DNA of 10,380 bases from an uncultured Chloroflexota bacterium (GTDB lineage Bacteria > Chloroflexota > Limnocylindria > Limnocylindrales > CSP1-4). The notes beneath the pieces were generated by a model that had not been told where the DNA came from, searched no databases, and saw only the letters and a list, made by a program, of their open reading frames with translations. Position numbers and translations under genes: made by a program. Shown in pieces: positions 1 to 7,000 of the stretch; the first letter of the stretch is position 1, and the number at the start of each line of letters is the position of its first letter. The stretch spans positions 1 to 10,380 of the forward strand of contig CAIYQJ010000469.1 in NCBI GenBank assembly GCA_903928275.1. Reading direction: 5' to 3'.

Positions 1-915
1 CGGGACCTCGCCGACGCGCCGGCACCGGGCGGGCTCGTCGTCTCGACGTTCCATCGCCTCTGCGAGACGCTCGCGGCCCGCGCGGGGACGCTCCCGCCAC
101 GCCCGGACCCGATCCCCCGGGGGTGGTTCGACGAGACTCTGCCGGCGGCCCTCGGGCGTGCGATCGACGCGCTCCCGGGCGATCGGTTCCACGCGGTGAT
201 CGTCGATGAAGGCCAGGACTTCGAGCTCGACTGGCTCCTCCTCGTCCAGGCGCTCCTCCGCGATCCCGACGAGGACGTCATCTGGGTCTTCCACGACGTC
301 GGCCAGGCGATCCGCTGCCCTGATGTCGTCGGACAGCTCGGGCTCGAGCGGATGGAGCTGTACGAGAACCTCCGGAACCCGGGCTCCATCGCCGCGCTGG
401 CGAACCGCTTCTACCGGGGCGACCAGTCGATCGACGAGGTGCTGCGCGAGATCGACGCGACCGACGACGGAGTGCCGGCTACCACCCGCTACCGGGTGGT
501 CGAGGCAGAGCGCGGCCGGCCGACGGTCGAGGCCGTCCGCAGGGAGCTCCACCGCCTCATCGTCGACGAGGACGTCCGGACCTGGCAGGTCGTCGTCCTC
601 TCGGGGACGAGTGCCGCGAAGAGCGAGACGTGGGCCGCCCGCACGTTCGGGAACGTCACGCTCTGGAACGAGGCGATCAACGACGACGGGACGTCGCGCG
701 GCCTCGCCCCCGAGGACGTGCCCGACGATCCCCCGGATGCCGTCCTGTTCGAGACGATCCGCCGCTTCAAGGGACTCGAACGACCGGTCGTGATCCTCGC
801 CGAGCTCCCGACGAAGGGCGAGCGCCTCGACGAGCTCCTCTACGTCGCGCTCACCCGTCCCACGACGCAGCTCGTCGTCGTCGCGCCTTCGGCGCTCGCA
901 CGGCGACTCGCCTGA
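1..915 (+). CDS. UvrD-like superfamily 1 helicase, C-terminal part (5' end outside window)
   Basis: The frame is open from base 1 and ends at TGA 913-915, giving 304 visible residues. Motifs appear in helicase order. STFHRLC is at residues 15-21. The Walker B-like VDEGQDF is at 68-74 (D69, E70, Q72, D73). A motif III-like segment with FHDVGQ is near 97-102, and NLRN is at 123-126. FETIRRFKGLE at 250-260 matches motif V, and LLYVALTR at 279-286 matches motif VI with the arginine finger R286. Proteins with this pattern are ATP-dependent DNA/RNA translocases; the TFHxLC and DExQDF spacing is like that of NERD-associated or stand-alone UvrD-like helicases. The Walker A motif must lie upstream of the window, so ATPase competence cannot be judged. 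A GTG at 196 is only an internal valine of the Walker B strand, not a start. The gene converges with the decarboxylase gene 54 bp away. The exact role (repair or defence) is not determinable here. Confidence 0.85.
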   Translation, partial: RDLADAPAPGGLVVSTFHRLCETLAARAGTLPPRPDPIPRGWFDETLPAALGRAIDALPGDRFHAVIVDEGQDFELDWLLLVQALLRDPDEDVIWVFHDVGQAIRCPDVVGQLGLERMELYENLRNPGSIAALANRFYRGDQSIDEVLREIDATDDGVPATTRYRVVEAERGRPTVEAVRRELHRLIVDEDVRTWQVVVLSGTSAAKSETWAARTFGNVTLWNEAINDDGTSRGLAPEDVPDDPPDAVLFETIRRFKGLERPVVILAELPTKGERLDELLYVALTRPTTQLVVVAPSALARRLA

Positions 916-944
916 CCCGGGGAACGCCCGGTCGAACCGCATCC

Positions 945-961
945 GCCGGTGCACTGCCGGC
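945..961. terminator. weak hairpin between convergent genes
   Basis: GCCGG (945-949) pairs with CCGGC (957-961) around a 7-base loop, in the 54-bp gap between the helicase stop and the decarboxylase stop. The position suits a bidirectional terminator. The stem is short and there is no T-run, so this is weak. Confidence 0.25.
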
Positions 962-969
962 CGGGGGAA

Positions 970-1818
970 CTACCGCTGGCGAGCGGGGCGACCGTGCTCG
1001 GCGACGTCGAGGGCCGGACCCGGGTCGCCCCTGAGGTCGGCCGCGAGGAACTCGGCGGTCTCCGGGATCGCGAGGTGGACATCCGTCTCCTGGTGCACGG
1101 ACAGCACCAGGCCACGGGCGGCGATGTCCAGGACATGCCCCCCGAACCGGCGGTCCTCGCTGATGAAGTGGAGGTGGTAGCCCGCAACGGTGATCGCCCT
1201 GGCATAGGACGGCGTCCAGAAGCCCACGAGCGTCCCGGCCACGGCCTCGAGGGTGAACTCGGCCTGGGTCGATGTCGCCGTCACGAGGTCCACCCCCGCG
1301 ACGGACCTGCACGCGGCCCGCACCGTGATGCGCTCCACGCGGCCTTCGGTCCGGATCCCGACGAAGACGTTCTCCGACCGCCGCAGCCCGTCGATCGCCT
1401 CGCAGAGGTCCGCCCACCCGCCGACCGGCGGCAGGTCGAACTGCTGGTCGGCGTGGAACCCCGTGACGACGGCGAACGGCGTGAGCGCGTCGTCGGGCGC
1501 TTCGGAGACCGTGCCATCGGCCCGCGCCTGGAAGCAGCGGCCGTCGAGCATGATCATCTCGCCGTCGAGGCCATCGAAGGTCCCGACTCCGAAGTCCCCG
1601 TGGCGCCGCAGGTCTCCCACGGACACGCAGCCCGTGTACACGCCCTTGACGACGGCCCCCGACGTCGAGACCTGGAAGATCGAGTGGTGATCCACCTCGA
1701 GCTCGTCGGCGAGGGCCCGTTCCACGATGTGCGAGACGCTCTCGCCCGTGGAGCGCGCTCTCTCGTCGAGCGCCGACCACAGCGTCTCCGAGACCCGGCA
1801 ATGGAGCTCTCTCTGCAT
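970..1818 (-). CDS. budA: RHH domain fused to alpha-acetolactate decarboxylase
   Basis: The protein has 282 residues. Residues 1-44 look like a ribbon-helix-helix (CopG/Arc-type) DNA-binding domain: a beta strand (LHCRV), a helix (ETLWSALDERARS), a GES turn, then a helix (VSHIVERALADEL). Residues 46-262 are an alpha-acetolactate decarboxylase. FGVGTFDGLDGEMI (76-89) carries the glutamate E87, TPFAVV follows at 113-118, R167 lies in the VR pair, and GFWTPSY is at 199-205. The zinc-ligand pattern GYHLHF (H215, H217) and GGHV (H228) is intact. The family converts (S)-2-acetolactate to (R)-acetoin and CO2; the classical Bacillus enzyme is exported, but no signal peptide is present here. The ATG at 1816-1818 was chosen because it begins the RHH domain and has GAGG upstream on the minus strand. 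An in-frame start at 1941 would overlap vapC and adds low-complexity Arg/Ser sequence. The gene is 91 bp downstream of vapC on the same strand; no acetolactate synthase is visible. It may be an enzyme, a ligand-sensing regulator, or both. Confidence 0.88.
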   Translation of the reverse strand: MQRELHCRVSETLWSALDERARSTGESVSHIVERALADELEVDHHSIFQVSTSGAVVKGVYTGCVSVGDLRRHGDFGVGTFDGLDGEMIMLDGRCFQARADGTVSEAPDDALTPFAVVTGFHADQQFDLPPVGGWADLCEAIDGLRRSENVFVGIRTEGRVERITVRAACRSVAGVDLVTATSTQAEFTLEAVAGTLVGFWTPSYARAITVAGYHLHFISEDRRFGGHVLDIAARGLVLSVHQETDVHLAIPETAEFLAADLRGDPGPALDVAEHGRPARQR

Positions 1819-1862
1819 GGGATCCGACGACCTCGCAGCGGCGGTGCTTGACGATCCCGGGC

Positions 1863-1904
1863 GATGTCCGCCCCGGCGACGAGCCGCCTCCGCCGGGCGG
1901 CATC
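1863..1904. terminator. long inverted repeat between vapC and the decarboxylase gene
   Basis: GATG-T-CCGCCC (1863-1873) pairs with GGGCGGCATC (1895-1904): ten base pairs with a single bulged T and a 21-base loop. A smaller alternative stem is GCCGCC (1883-1888)/GGCGGC (1896-1901). It begins six bases after the vapC stop codon, so it could terminate the vapBC transcript, attenuate read-through into the decarboxylase gene, or protect an mRNA 3' end. There is no T-run. The right arm with flanks, CCGGGCGGCATCGG (1893-1906), recurs exactly at 9067-9080 in another terminator-like hairpin. Confidence 0.5.
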
Positions 1905-1909
1905 GGTTG

Positions 1910-2335
1910 CTACAGGAACGGGTTCTCGATCCGGACGCCACCGATCACGCGTCCGTGCTGAAGGTCCTCCGTGACGAGGCGGGCCGCGCCGGCGCGCCGT
2001 GCCGCTTCCACGACGAGTGCGTCCCAGAACGACAGCGTATGCCGCTCCTCGAGACGGGACGCCGTGACGATGAGCGCGAGGTCCACCGAGACGAGCGGCC
2101 ACGCGGCGTAGAGGGACACGGTCTCGCGGGCTGCCCGTCGACTCATCGGCGGGTCGAACTTCCGCGTCGCGACGACGTAGAACTCCTGGAGGACCTGCGT
2201 GCTGAGCGCGCCCGCGCGGTCGGTCCAGAGCCCCTCCAGGAGGATCTGCGCCAGCTCCTGCTTGCGGGCCTCCGAGCGGTCGTGGGCGTACACGAGCACG
2301 TTCGTGTCGACGAAGGTCAGGTCTCCCGGTGCCAT
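1910..2335 (-). CDS. vapC: PIN-domain toxin, VapC type (system 1)
   Basis: The protein has 141 residues, a normal VapC length. The PIN acidic residues are in place: D10 in FVDTNVLVYA, E51 in STQVLQEFYVV, D105 in LSFWDALVVEAA and D124 in LVTEDLQHG. Together they would hold Mg2+/Mn2+ for ribonuclease activity. VapC toxins usually cut tRNA or rRNA and stop translation; the target here cannot be read from sequence. It starts at ATG 2333-2335, six bases after the stop of the RHH antitoxin gene, so the two are almost certainly co-transcribed and translationally coupled; no strong Shine-Dalgarno of its own is visible. All catalytic residues are kept and there is no frameshift, so the toxin appears intact. 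Confidence 0.93.
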   Translation of the reverse strand: MAPGDLTFVDTNVLVYAHDRSEARKQELAQILLEGLWTDRAGALSTQVLQEFYVVATRKFDPPMSRRAARETVSLYAAWPLVSVDLALIVTASRLEERHTLSFWDALVVEAARRAGAARLVTEDLQHGRVIGGVRIENPFL

Positions 2336-2341
2336 CCGGCG

Positions 2342-2575
2342 CTACCGGTCGTGGAGGTCATCGCGCCGCCAGGACCTCCCGCCGCGAGCGATCGCACCCT
2401 TCATGATCTCTTCGGCGCGGCGCCACGCCTCTTCGTAGCGCGCGTCTCGCTCCCCAAGCCGGTCGAGCTCGCGAGCCACGAGCGCGCTCACCGAGGTCCC
2501 GCGCTTGGCGGCTGCGACGCGCGCGCGCCGGATGACGTCCTCGTCCAGCTGGACGGTCAGGTTCGCCTTCGCCAT
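2342..2575 (-). CDS. vapB: ribbon-helix-helix antitoxin, VapB type (system 1)
   Basis: The protein has 77 residues. The first 41 form an RHH DNA-binding domain: strand NLTVQL, helix DEDVIRRARVAAAKR, turn GTSVS, helix ALVARELDRL. The tail (residues 42-77, rich in R, E, W and D) is the expected flexible region that would wrap around and block the PIN toxin. ATG 2573-2575 is chosen as the start because GGAGG lies ten bases upstream on the minus strand (2586-2590) and the RHH strand begins right after it. A start at 2611 would add 12 unlikely residues. RHH antitoxins usually bind their own promoter as dimers, with affinity raised by the toxin. Repeats upstream (2589-2635) are candidate operator sites. 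The gene is divergent from the SDR gene. Confidence 0.9.
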   Translation of the reverse strand: MAKANLTVQLDEDVIRRARVAAAKRGTSVSALVARELDRLGERDARYEEAWRRAEEIMKGAIARGGRSWRRDDLHDR

Positions 2576-2588
2576 CGTTCTCGAGCCT

Positions 2589-2635
2589 CCACAGCTTCCC
2601 ACGTGGACCACAGCCTAATACGGACACAGCCACAG
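2589..2635 (-). promoter_or_regulatory. candidate vapB operator: three CTGTGG repeats and a palindrome
   Basis: CCACAG occurs at 2589-2594, 2608-2613 and 2630-2635 (CTGTGG on the minus strand). The repeats are 19 and 22 bases apart, about two helical turns, so they would face the same side of the DNA. Between the first two lies the perfect 8-bp palindrome CCACGTGG (2599-2606). The first repeat overlaps the vapB Shine-Dalgarno. Short regularly spaced sites are typical of RHH repressors, which supports autoregulation of vapBC. No convincing -35/-10 pair was found on either strand, though TATTAG (minus, 2621-2616) is a possible -10. The divergent SDR gene could share the control. Confidence 0.4.
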
Positions 2636-2682
2636 GGCCTATCGTTTCCCGGTACCCGGATCGCGATCGAAGGAGCACGTCC

Positions 2683-3639
2683 ATGGGTTGGAGCACCACC
2701 GACATCGGGAACCTGGCCGGCCGGATCGCCGTCGTCACCGGCGCGAACGGTGGCCTGGGCCTGGAGACTACGCGCGAGCTCGCCCGCCATGGCGCCCACG
2801 TCGTCATGGCCGTCCGGAGCCGGGAGAAGGCGGCCGCCGTCCGCGAAGCGCTCGCCGCCGAGATCCCCGGTGGGTCGCTGGAGATCGTCACGCTCGACCT
2901 CGCGGCGCTCGCGTCCGTGCGCGAGGCCGCCGACGCCATCCTCGCGGCCCACCCCGTCGTGGACATCCTCGTGAACAACGCCGGCGTCATGGGCATCGGA
3001 TACGGCACGACCGCCGACGGGTTCGAGATGCAGCTCGGCGTGAACCACCTGGGGCACTTCGTGCTCACCGCGCTGCTGACGCCGGCGCTCCTGCGAAGTC
3101 GGGGCGCGCGCGTCGTGTCGGTGACGAGCACCGCGCGGTTCCTCGGACGGCCGATCGACGCTACCGACCCGCAGATGCGCCGCTACGACCCCTGGCGCGC
3201 GTATGGGCGGTCGAAGATCGCGGACCTCCAGTTCGCCGTCGAGCTGAGCCGACGCCTCGCGGCAGCGGGGTCGCCGGCGCGGGCGTGCGCGGCGGACCCC
3301 GGCTTCAGCCATACGGACCTCCAGGCACGCAGCGCTCGGGAGGCGCCCGGCCTGAGCCAGCGCTTCTTCGACACGACGGTGGGCTGGTTCGGCACGGCCC
3401 CGGCCACGGGGGCTCTCCCGCAGCTGCGCGCCGCGACCGACCCGCGCGCGAGGGGCGGCACGCTCTTCGGCCTGCGCTTCGTCGTCGGCGGGCCGCCGAT
3501 CCGCAACCCGTACGCGGCGCGCGGGATGAAGCCGGCGGACCTCGCGGCGATGTGGTCGATCTCCGAGCGGATGACCGGCGTGACGTTCGACGTGGCGGGG
3601 CTGGCGCGGGCGGCGGCGGGAGAGTGGCTCAAGGGGTGA
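2683..3639 (+). CDS. SDR-family NAD(P)-dependent oxidoreductase
   Basis: The protein has 318 residues with a Rossmann fold. The cofactor-binding TGANGGLG is at 19-26, with R45 at the end of the second strand (VVMAVRS), which suggests NADP(H) preference. DLA is near 72-74, NNAG at 98-101, the structural N121 in NHLGHF, the catalytic serine S149 in SVTST, and Y174/K178 in YGRSK. All members of the N-S-Y-K tetrad are present, so the enzyme should be active. The length and the NHLGHF...YGRSK context resemble the retinol dehydrogenase/WWOX/protochlorophyllide-reductase-like branch, which bacteria often carry with unknown substrates; the substrate cannot be named. Start ATG 2683 has AGGAG at 2671-2675, seven bases upstream. 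The gene is divergent from vapB and followed by a 12-bp hairpin. Confidence 0.93.
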   Translation: MGWSTTDIGNLAGRIAVVTGANGGLGLETTRELARHGAHVVMAVRSREKAAAVREALAAEIPGGSLEIVTLDLAALASVREAADAILAAHPVVDILVNNAGVMGIGYGTTADGFEMQLGVNHLGHFVLTALLTPALLRSRGARVVSVTSTARFLGRPIDATDPQMRRYDPWRAYGRSKIADLQFAVELSRRLAAAGSPARACAADPGFSHTDLQARSAREAPGLSQRFFDTTVGWFGTAPATGALPQLRAATDPRARGGTLFGLRFVVGGPPIRNPYAARGMKPADLAAMWSISERMTGVTFDVAGLARAAAGEWLKG

Positions 3640-3647
3640 GGTGACGA

Positions 3648-3661
3648 CCGCGCCGGCGCGG
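3648..3661. repeat. 14-bp perfect palindrome
   Basis: CCGCGCCGGCGCGG is its own reverse complement and starts nine bases after the SDR stop codon. It is made only of C and G, so chance occurrence is not negligible at this composition. It could fold as a cruciform, form part of the terminator that follows, or be a protein-binding site. Confidence 0.5.
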
Positions 3662-3670
3662 GCCGGCGAC

Positions 3671-3712
3671 CCACGGGCGGGGGGTCGGCGACCGCCGCGG
3701 CCCCGCCCGTGG
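3671..3712 (+). terminator. 12-bp stem-loop after the SDR gene
   Basis: CCACGGGCGGGG (3671-3682) pairs perfectly with CCCCGCCCGTGG (3701-3712) around an 18-base loop, 31 bases after the SDR stop. The position and strength suit an intrinsic terminator of the kind lacking a U-tract that high-GC bacteria often use; no T-run follows. The loop itself can form a small GGTC/GACC hairpin. Confidence 0.55.
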
Positions 3713-3859
3713 CGCGTCGGACCCGGCGGTGGCGTGGTCCAGATGCATGAGGGCCGCCCGGACGAATGGCTCCGGGTCGTGGGCAGGACAGCACTTGTCC
3801 ATCGACCCCACGCGGAGGACCGTGGGTGCGGAGCACCGTGCGAGGGGGACTGCGCGGCG

Positions 3860-3876
3860 TGCCGCGTCGCGCGGCA
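3860..3876. repeat. 7-bp stem with 3-base loop upstream of lipoprotein gene
   Basis: TGCCGCG (3860-3866) and CGCGGCA (3870-3876) are perfect inverted copies around TCG. It lies about 100 bases before the lipoprotein start codon. It could be a leader hairpin or an operator; nothing in the sequence decides. Confidence 0.45.
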
Positions 3877-3979
3877 GGCGGCTGGGCGTTGCTCCACCGG
3901 CAGATGCGCCGAGTGACCGAACGATCCGCCGATCCACCCCTGCTCGTCACGGCAGGTTCCTCGAGGAGGGCTCCACCCC

Positions 3980-6900
3980 ATGCGCCATCGCGGTGCGACA
4001 CGACTCCTGACCCTCGCCGTTGCACTGGTGCTCCCGCTCCAGTTGGCCGCATGCAGTGGTGGCGCCACGAAGCCGGCCGCCACGCCGGTCGCCCAGTCAC
4101 TGCCCAACATGGGCACGCAGATCACGCCGACCGCGCCCGCCGGCTCGACGTTCACCGGGCTGAACCCCGGCCTCGCGGACGACCCCGGCTGGCTGGCCGG
4201 GCAGGCGGTCGCCACCGTCGTCAGCCCGGACAAGAAGACGCTCCTCGTGCTCACGAGCGGCTTCAACCGCGTCTATCGGACCGACGCGGTGAACGGCGTC
4301 CTTCCGCCGGATGCGATGGGGACGTACTTCGACTGGCCCGACTCGACCGAATACGTGTTCGTCTACGACATCTCGTCGAACGCGCCGGTCCAGAAGCAGG
4401 TCATCAAGGTCCCCAACACGTACAACGGCATCGCCTGGGACCCGTCCGGGAGGGGCTTCTACGTGTCGAGCGGCGTCGGTGACGGCCCGTTCGACAGCAC
4501 CGGCGCGGTCAACCCCGCCTCGAGCGCGGGTGACAACGTCCACGTCTACACGCGCGACGCCACCTCGGGGACCTGGGGGCAGTCGCAGCAGCTCCTCCTC
4601 GGGCACACGTCGGGCAACGGCCTGGACGTCCAGCCGCCCGCTGGCTGGCAGCAGCTCCAGCCCAATGAGGCCGTCGCGGTCGATCCCTGCGCCGCCGGCG
4701 TGGCCGTCAGCGGCGACGGCCAGCTGCTCGTCGTCGCGAACTACTACAACGACTCGATCACGACGTTCACGGGGGGTCTCGGCCACTGGGTGAAGGGCGC
4801 GGAGCTGGACCTGCGCCCGGGCAAGAGCGACGCCACGCAGGCGGGCGTGCCGGGCGGCGAGTACCCGTTCTGGGTGGCGATCAAGGGCAACGGCTCGGCC
4901 GCCACCGCGTACGTCTCGAGCATCCGGGACCGCGAGGTCGTGGTCGTGAGCCTGGGGGCGGCACCCAGGGTGACCGCACGCATCGCCGTCGCGGGCCAGC
5001 CGAACAAGATGGCGCTGAACAAGGCGCAGACGCTCCTGTACGTCGCGGAGGACATGTCCGACACCGTCGACGTCATCGACACGAAGACGAACACGGTCCT
5101 CGAGAGCATCCCGGTCCTCGCCACCTCGAAGGCGCTGCCGCTGATGCTCGCCCCGTACAAGGGCGCCAACCCCAACAGCGTGACGCTCACGCCCGACGAG
5201 AAGCAGCTCTGGGTGACCCTCGGGACGATGAACGCGGTCGCCGTCATCCCGCTGAACGGCGCCAACGTCGGCGACCAGCCCACCGGGCTGATCCCCACCG
5301 GCTGGTACCCCAACTCGGTGAGCTTCAACGGCGATGGCACGTACGCCTACGTGGTCAACGGGAAGTCGCCGACGGGGGCCAACCCCGACTGGTACTACAG
5401 CTACGGCCCGCCCACGCACCGCAACGGCTACGCGGCCAACGAGTACAACCCGCAGCTCGTCAAGGCCGGCCTGCAGAGCTTCCCGCTGCCGAACCGCGCG
5501 CAGCTCGCGACGCTGACGTCGCAGGTCGCCACGAACAACCACTTCTCCCACGTGGAGAGCGCGGCGGACGCCGCGACCATGGCGGCCGTCCGCGCGAGCG
5601 TGAAGCACGTCATCTTCATCATCAAGGAGAACCGGACGTACGACCAGGTGCTCGGTGACGCGAAGCAGGGCAACGGCGACCCCGCGCTCGCGGAGTTCGG
5701 CCTCCCGCTGACGCCGAACCTCCACCGCCTGGCGCAGACGTTCGTCACCCTCGACAACACGTACGCCACGGCCGAGGTGAGCTACGACGGCTGGTCCTGG
5801 TCCACCGCGGCCCAGGCGCCCGATGTCCTGGAGAAGGAGGAGCCGGTGATGTACGCCGGCCGAGGCCTGAGCCTCGACGGCGGCACCGACCGCGCCGTGA
5901 ACGTCGCCATCCCGACCGTGAGGGAGCGGCGGGTGGCGGATCCCCTCACGCAGCGCGATCCGGATGTACTGCCGGGGACGGCGGACGTCACCGCGCCGGA
6001 CGGCCCCGACGGCCAGCCCAACGCCGGGTTCGTGTGGGACGCCGCGCTACGGGCCAACCTCACGGTCCGGAACTACGGCTTCTACGTGGACACGACCCGC
6101 TACAGCTTCCCGCAGAGCTCCGTGTACAGCGTCACGCTCGCTCACGACCCCGCCGCGACGCACACGCAGACGGCCTTCCCCGCGAACGTCGCCCTCACGC
6201 CGTACACGGACACGTACTTCCGCGGCTGGGATCCCACCTACCCGGACTACTGGCGGTATACGGAGTGGGCGCGCGAGTTCGACACGAAGTACGTGAACGG
6301 CGGCCAGGATCTTCCGAACCTGAGCCTCGTCCGCCTCATGAACGACCACACCGGCAACTTCTCCACCGCGATCGACGGCGTGAACACGCCGGAGCTCCAG
6401 CAGGCGGACAACGACTATGCCGTGGGCCAGCTCGTCCAGAAGGTCTCCCAGAGCAAGTACGCGAACAACACGCTGATCTTCGTCATCGAGGACGACTCGC
6501 AGGACGGCCCGGACCACGTGGACTCGCACCGGACCGTCGCCTTCATCGCCGGCGCCAACGTGAAGCGGGGCGCGGTCGTCTCCACCTCGTACAACACGAT
6601 CGACTTCGTCCGGACGATCGAAGAGGTGCTGGGCCTTCCGCCCATGAACCTCAACGACGCCCTGGCGAAGCCCATGGCCGACGTCTTCACCACGAAGCCC
6701 ACGGCCTGGAGCTTCACGGCGATCCCCGCAGCGTCGCTCTACACCACGCAGCTGCCGCTGCCGCCTCGGCCGGCAGGCCTCGTGGTGCCGAGGCCGCTCC
6801 ACGACGCCGCCTGGTGGGCGAAGGCCGCGGCCGGCCAGGACTTCACGTCCGAGGACAAGATGGACTTCGCCGCCTATGACCGGATCACCTGGTCCGGCAT

Positions 6901-6994
6901 CATGGGCGACGCGCCGTACCCCGCGGCGCCTATCGGGACGGACCTGAGCCAGGACCGGGAGCAGCTCCTCGCGAAGTACGGGATCAGCTACTGA
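3980..6994 (+). CDS. YncE-like beta-propeller / alkaline-phosphatase-superfamily phosphoesterase lipoprotein
   Basis: The protein has 1004 residues. A lipoprotein signal peptide (basic MRHR, hydrophobic core, lipobox LAAC) predicts cleavage before C25 and membrane anchoring outside the cytoplasm. Residues about 60-465 are a beta-propeller with YncE/surface-layer-type repeats such as YVAEDMSDTVDVID and LWVTLGTMNAVAVIPL. Residues about 540-900 are a phosphoesterase of the alkaline phosphatase/phospholipase C superfamily. VKHVIFIIKENRTYD (541-555) holds the E-N-R-x-Y-D metal-site motif. EVSYDGWSWS follows, with S601 as the candidate nucleophile. A second metal motif, EDDSQDGPDHVDSH, spans 837-850 (D838, D839, D845, H846, H850). 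The two-domain order is a known arrangement; hydrolysis of an extracellular phosphate or phospholipid ester is plausible but the substrate is unknown. ATG 3980 follows GAGGAGG at 3963-3969. The gene stands alone, flanked by hairpins. Confidence 0.9.
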   Translation: MRHRGATRLLTLAVALVLPLQLAACSGGATKPAATPVAQSLPNMGTQITPTAPAGSTFTGLNPGLADDPGWLAGQAVATVVSPDKKTLLVLTSGFNRVYRTDAVNGVLPPDAMGTYFDWPDSTEYVFVYDISSNAPVQKQVIKVPNTYNGIAWDPSGRGFYVSSGVGDGPFDSTGAVNPASSAGDNVHVYTRDATSGTWGQSQQLLLGHTSGNGLDVQPPAGWQQLQPNEAVAVDPCAAGVAVSGDGQLLVVANYYNDSITTFTGGLGHWVKGAELDLRPGKSDATQAGVPGGEYPFWVAIKGNGSAATAYVSSIRDREVVVVSLGAAPRVTARIAVAGQPNKMALNKAQTLLYVAEDMSDTVDVIDTKTNTVLESIPVLATSKALPLMLAPYKGANPNSVTLTPDEKQLWVTLGTMNAVAVIPLNGANVGDQPTGLIPTGWYPNSVSFNGDGTYAYVVNGKSPTGANPDWYYSYGPPTHRNGYAANEYNPQLVKAGLQSFPLPNRAQLATLTSQVATNNHFSHVESAADAATMAAVRASVKHVIFIIKENRTYDQVLGDAKQGNGDPALAEFGLPLTPNLHRLAQTFVTLDNTYATAEVSYDGWSWSTAAQAPDVLEKEEPVMYAGRGLSLDGGTDRAVNVAIPTVRERRVADPLTQRDPDVLPGTADVTAPDGPDGQPNAGFVWDAALRANLTVRNYGFYVDTTRYSFPQSSVYSVTLAHDPAATHTQTAFPANVALTPYTDTYFRGWDPTYPDYWRYTEWAREFDTKYVNGGQDLPNLSLVRLMNDHTGNFSTAIDGVNTPELQQADNDYAVGQLVQKVSQSKYANNTLIFVIEDDSQDGPDHVDSHRTVAFIAGANVKRGAVVSTSYNTIDFVRTIEEVLGLPPMNLNDALAKPMADVFTTKPTAWSFTAIPAASLYTTQLPLPPRPAGLVVPRPLHDAAWWAKAAAGQDFTSEDKMDFAAYDRITWSGIMGDAPYPAAPIGTDLSQDREQLLAKYGISY

Positions 6995-7000
6995 GGCGCG

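Larger units (their letters stand above)
3640..3979. other. 340-bp gene-free stretch rich in inverted repeats
   Basis: No open frame here reads like a protein; the small GTG frame from 3641 is repetitive Arg/Gly/Pro sequence. The stretch does hold structure: a 14-bp perfect palindrome at 3648-3661, a 12-bp stem-loop at 3671-3712, GGACA/TGTCC around five bases (3786-3800), GGTGC/GCACC around three bases (3825-3837) and a 7-bp stem with a 3-base loop (3860-3876). The promoter of the following lipoprotein gene should lie here, but I find no clear -35/-10 pair. Confidence 0.6.

Noticed and set aside
1819..1941. N-terminal extension of the decarboxylase frame to an earlier start at 1941
   Set aside because: It is low-complexity Arg/Ser sequence, overlaps the end of vapC and contains the hairpin at 1863-1904; the ATG at 1818 has a ribosome site and begins the RHH domain.
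2576..2611. Longer vapB start at 2611
   Set aside because: It would add 12 residues with no family match and bury the GGAGG at 2586-2590 inside the gene.
2616..2645. Promoter for the SDR gene using TAATAC or TATCGT as -10 box
   Set aside because: No -35 box at a suitable distance; the match is too poor to support.
3641..3916. GTG-started 91-residue frame after the SDR gene
   Set aside because: The composition is Arg/Gly/Pro/Cys-rich and follows the GC-rich repeats; no domain pattern, and it spans the terminator-like stem at 3671-3712.
3629..3937. Minus-strand 102-residue frame with a CCPAHDPEP segment
   Set aside because: It overlaps the SDR 3' end, shows no recognisable motif and has no convincing ribosome site.
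4097..5725. 542-residue minus-strand frame inside the lipoprotein gene
   Set aside because: It is Arg/Val/Asp/Gly-rich repeat-like sequence typical of an antisense shadow of a high-GC gene; the plus strand carries clear domains.
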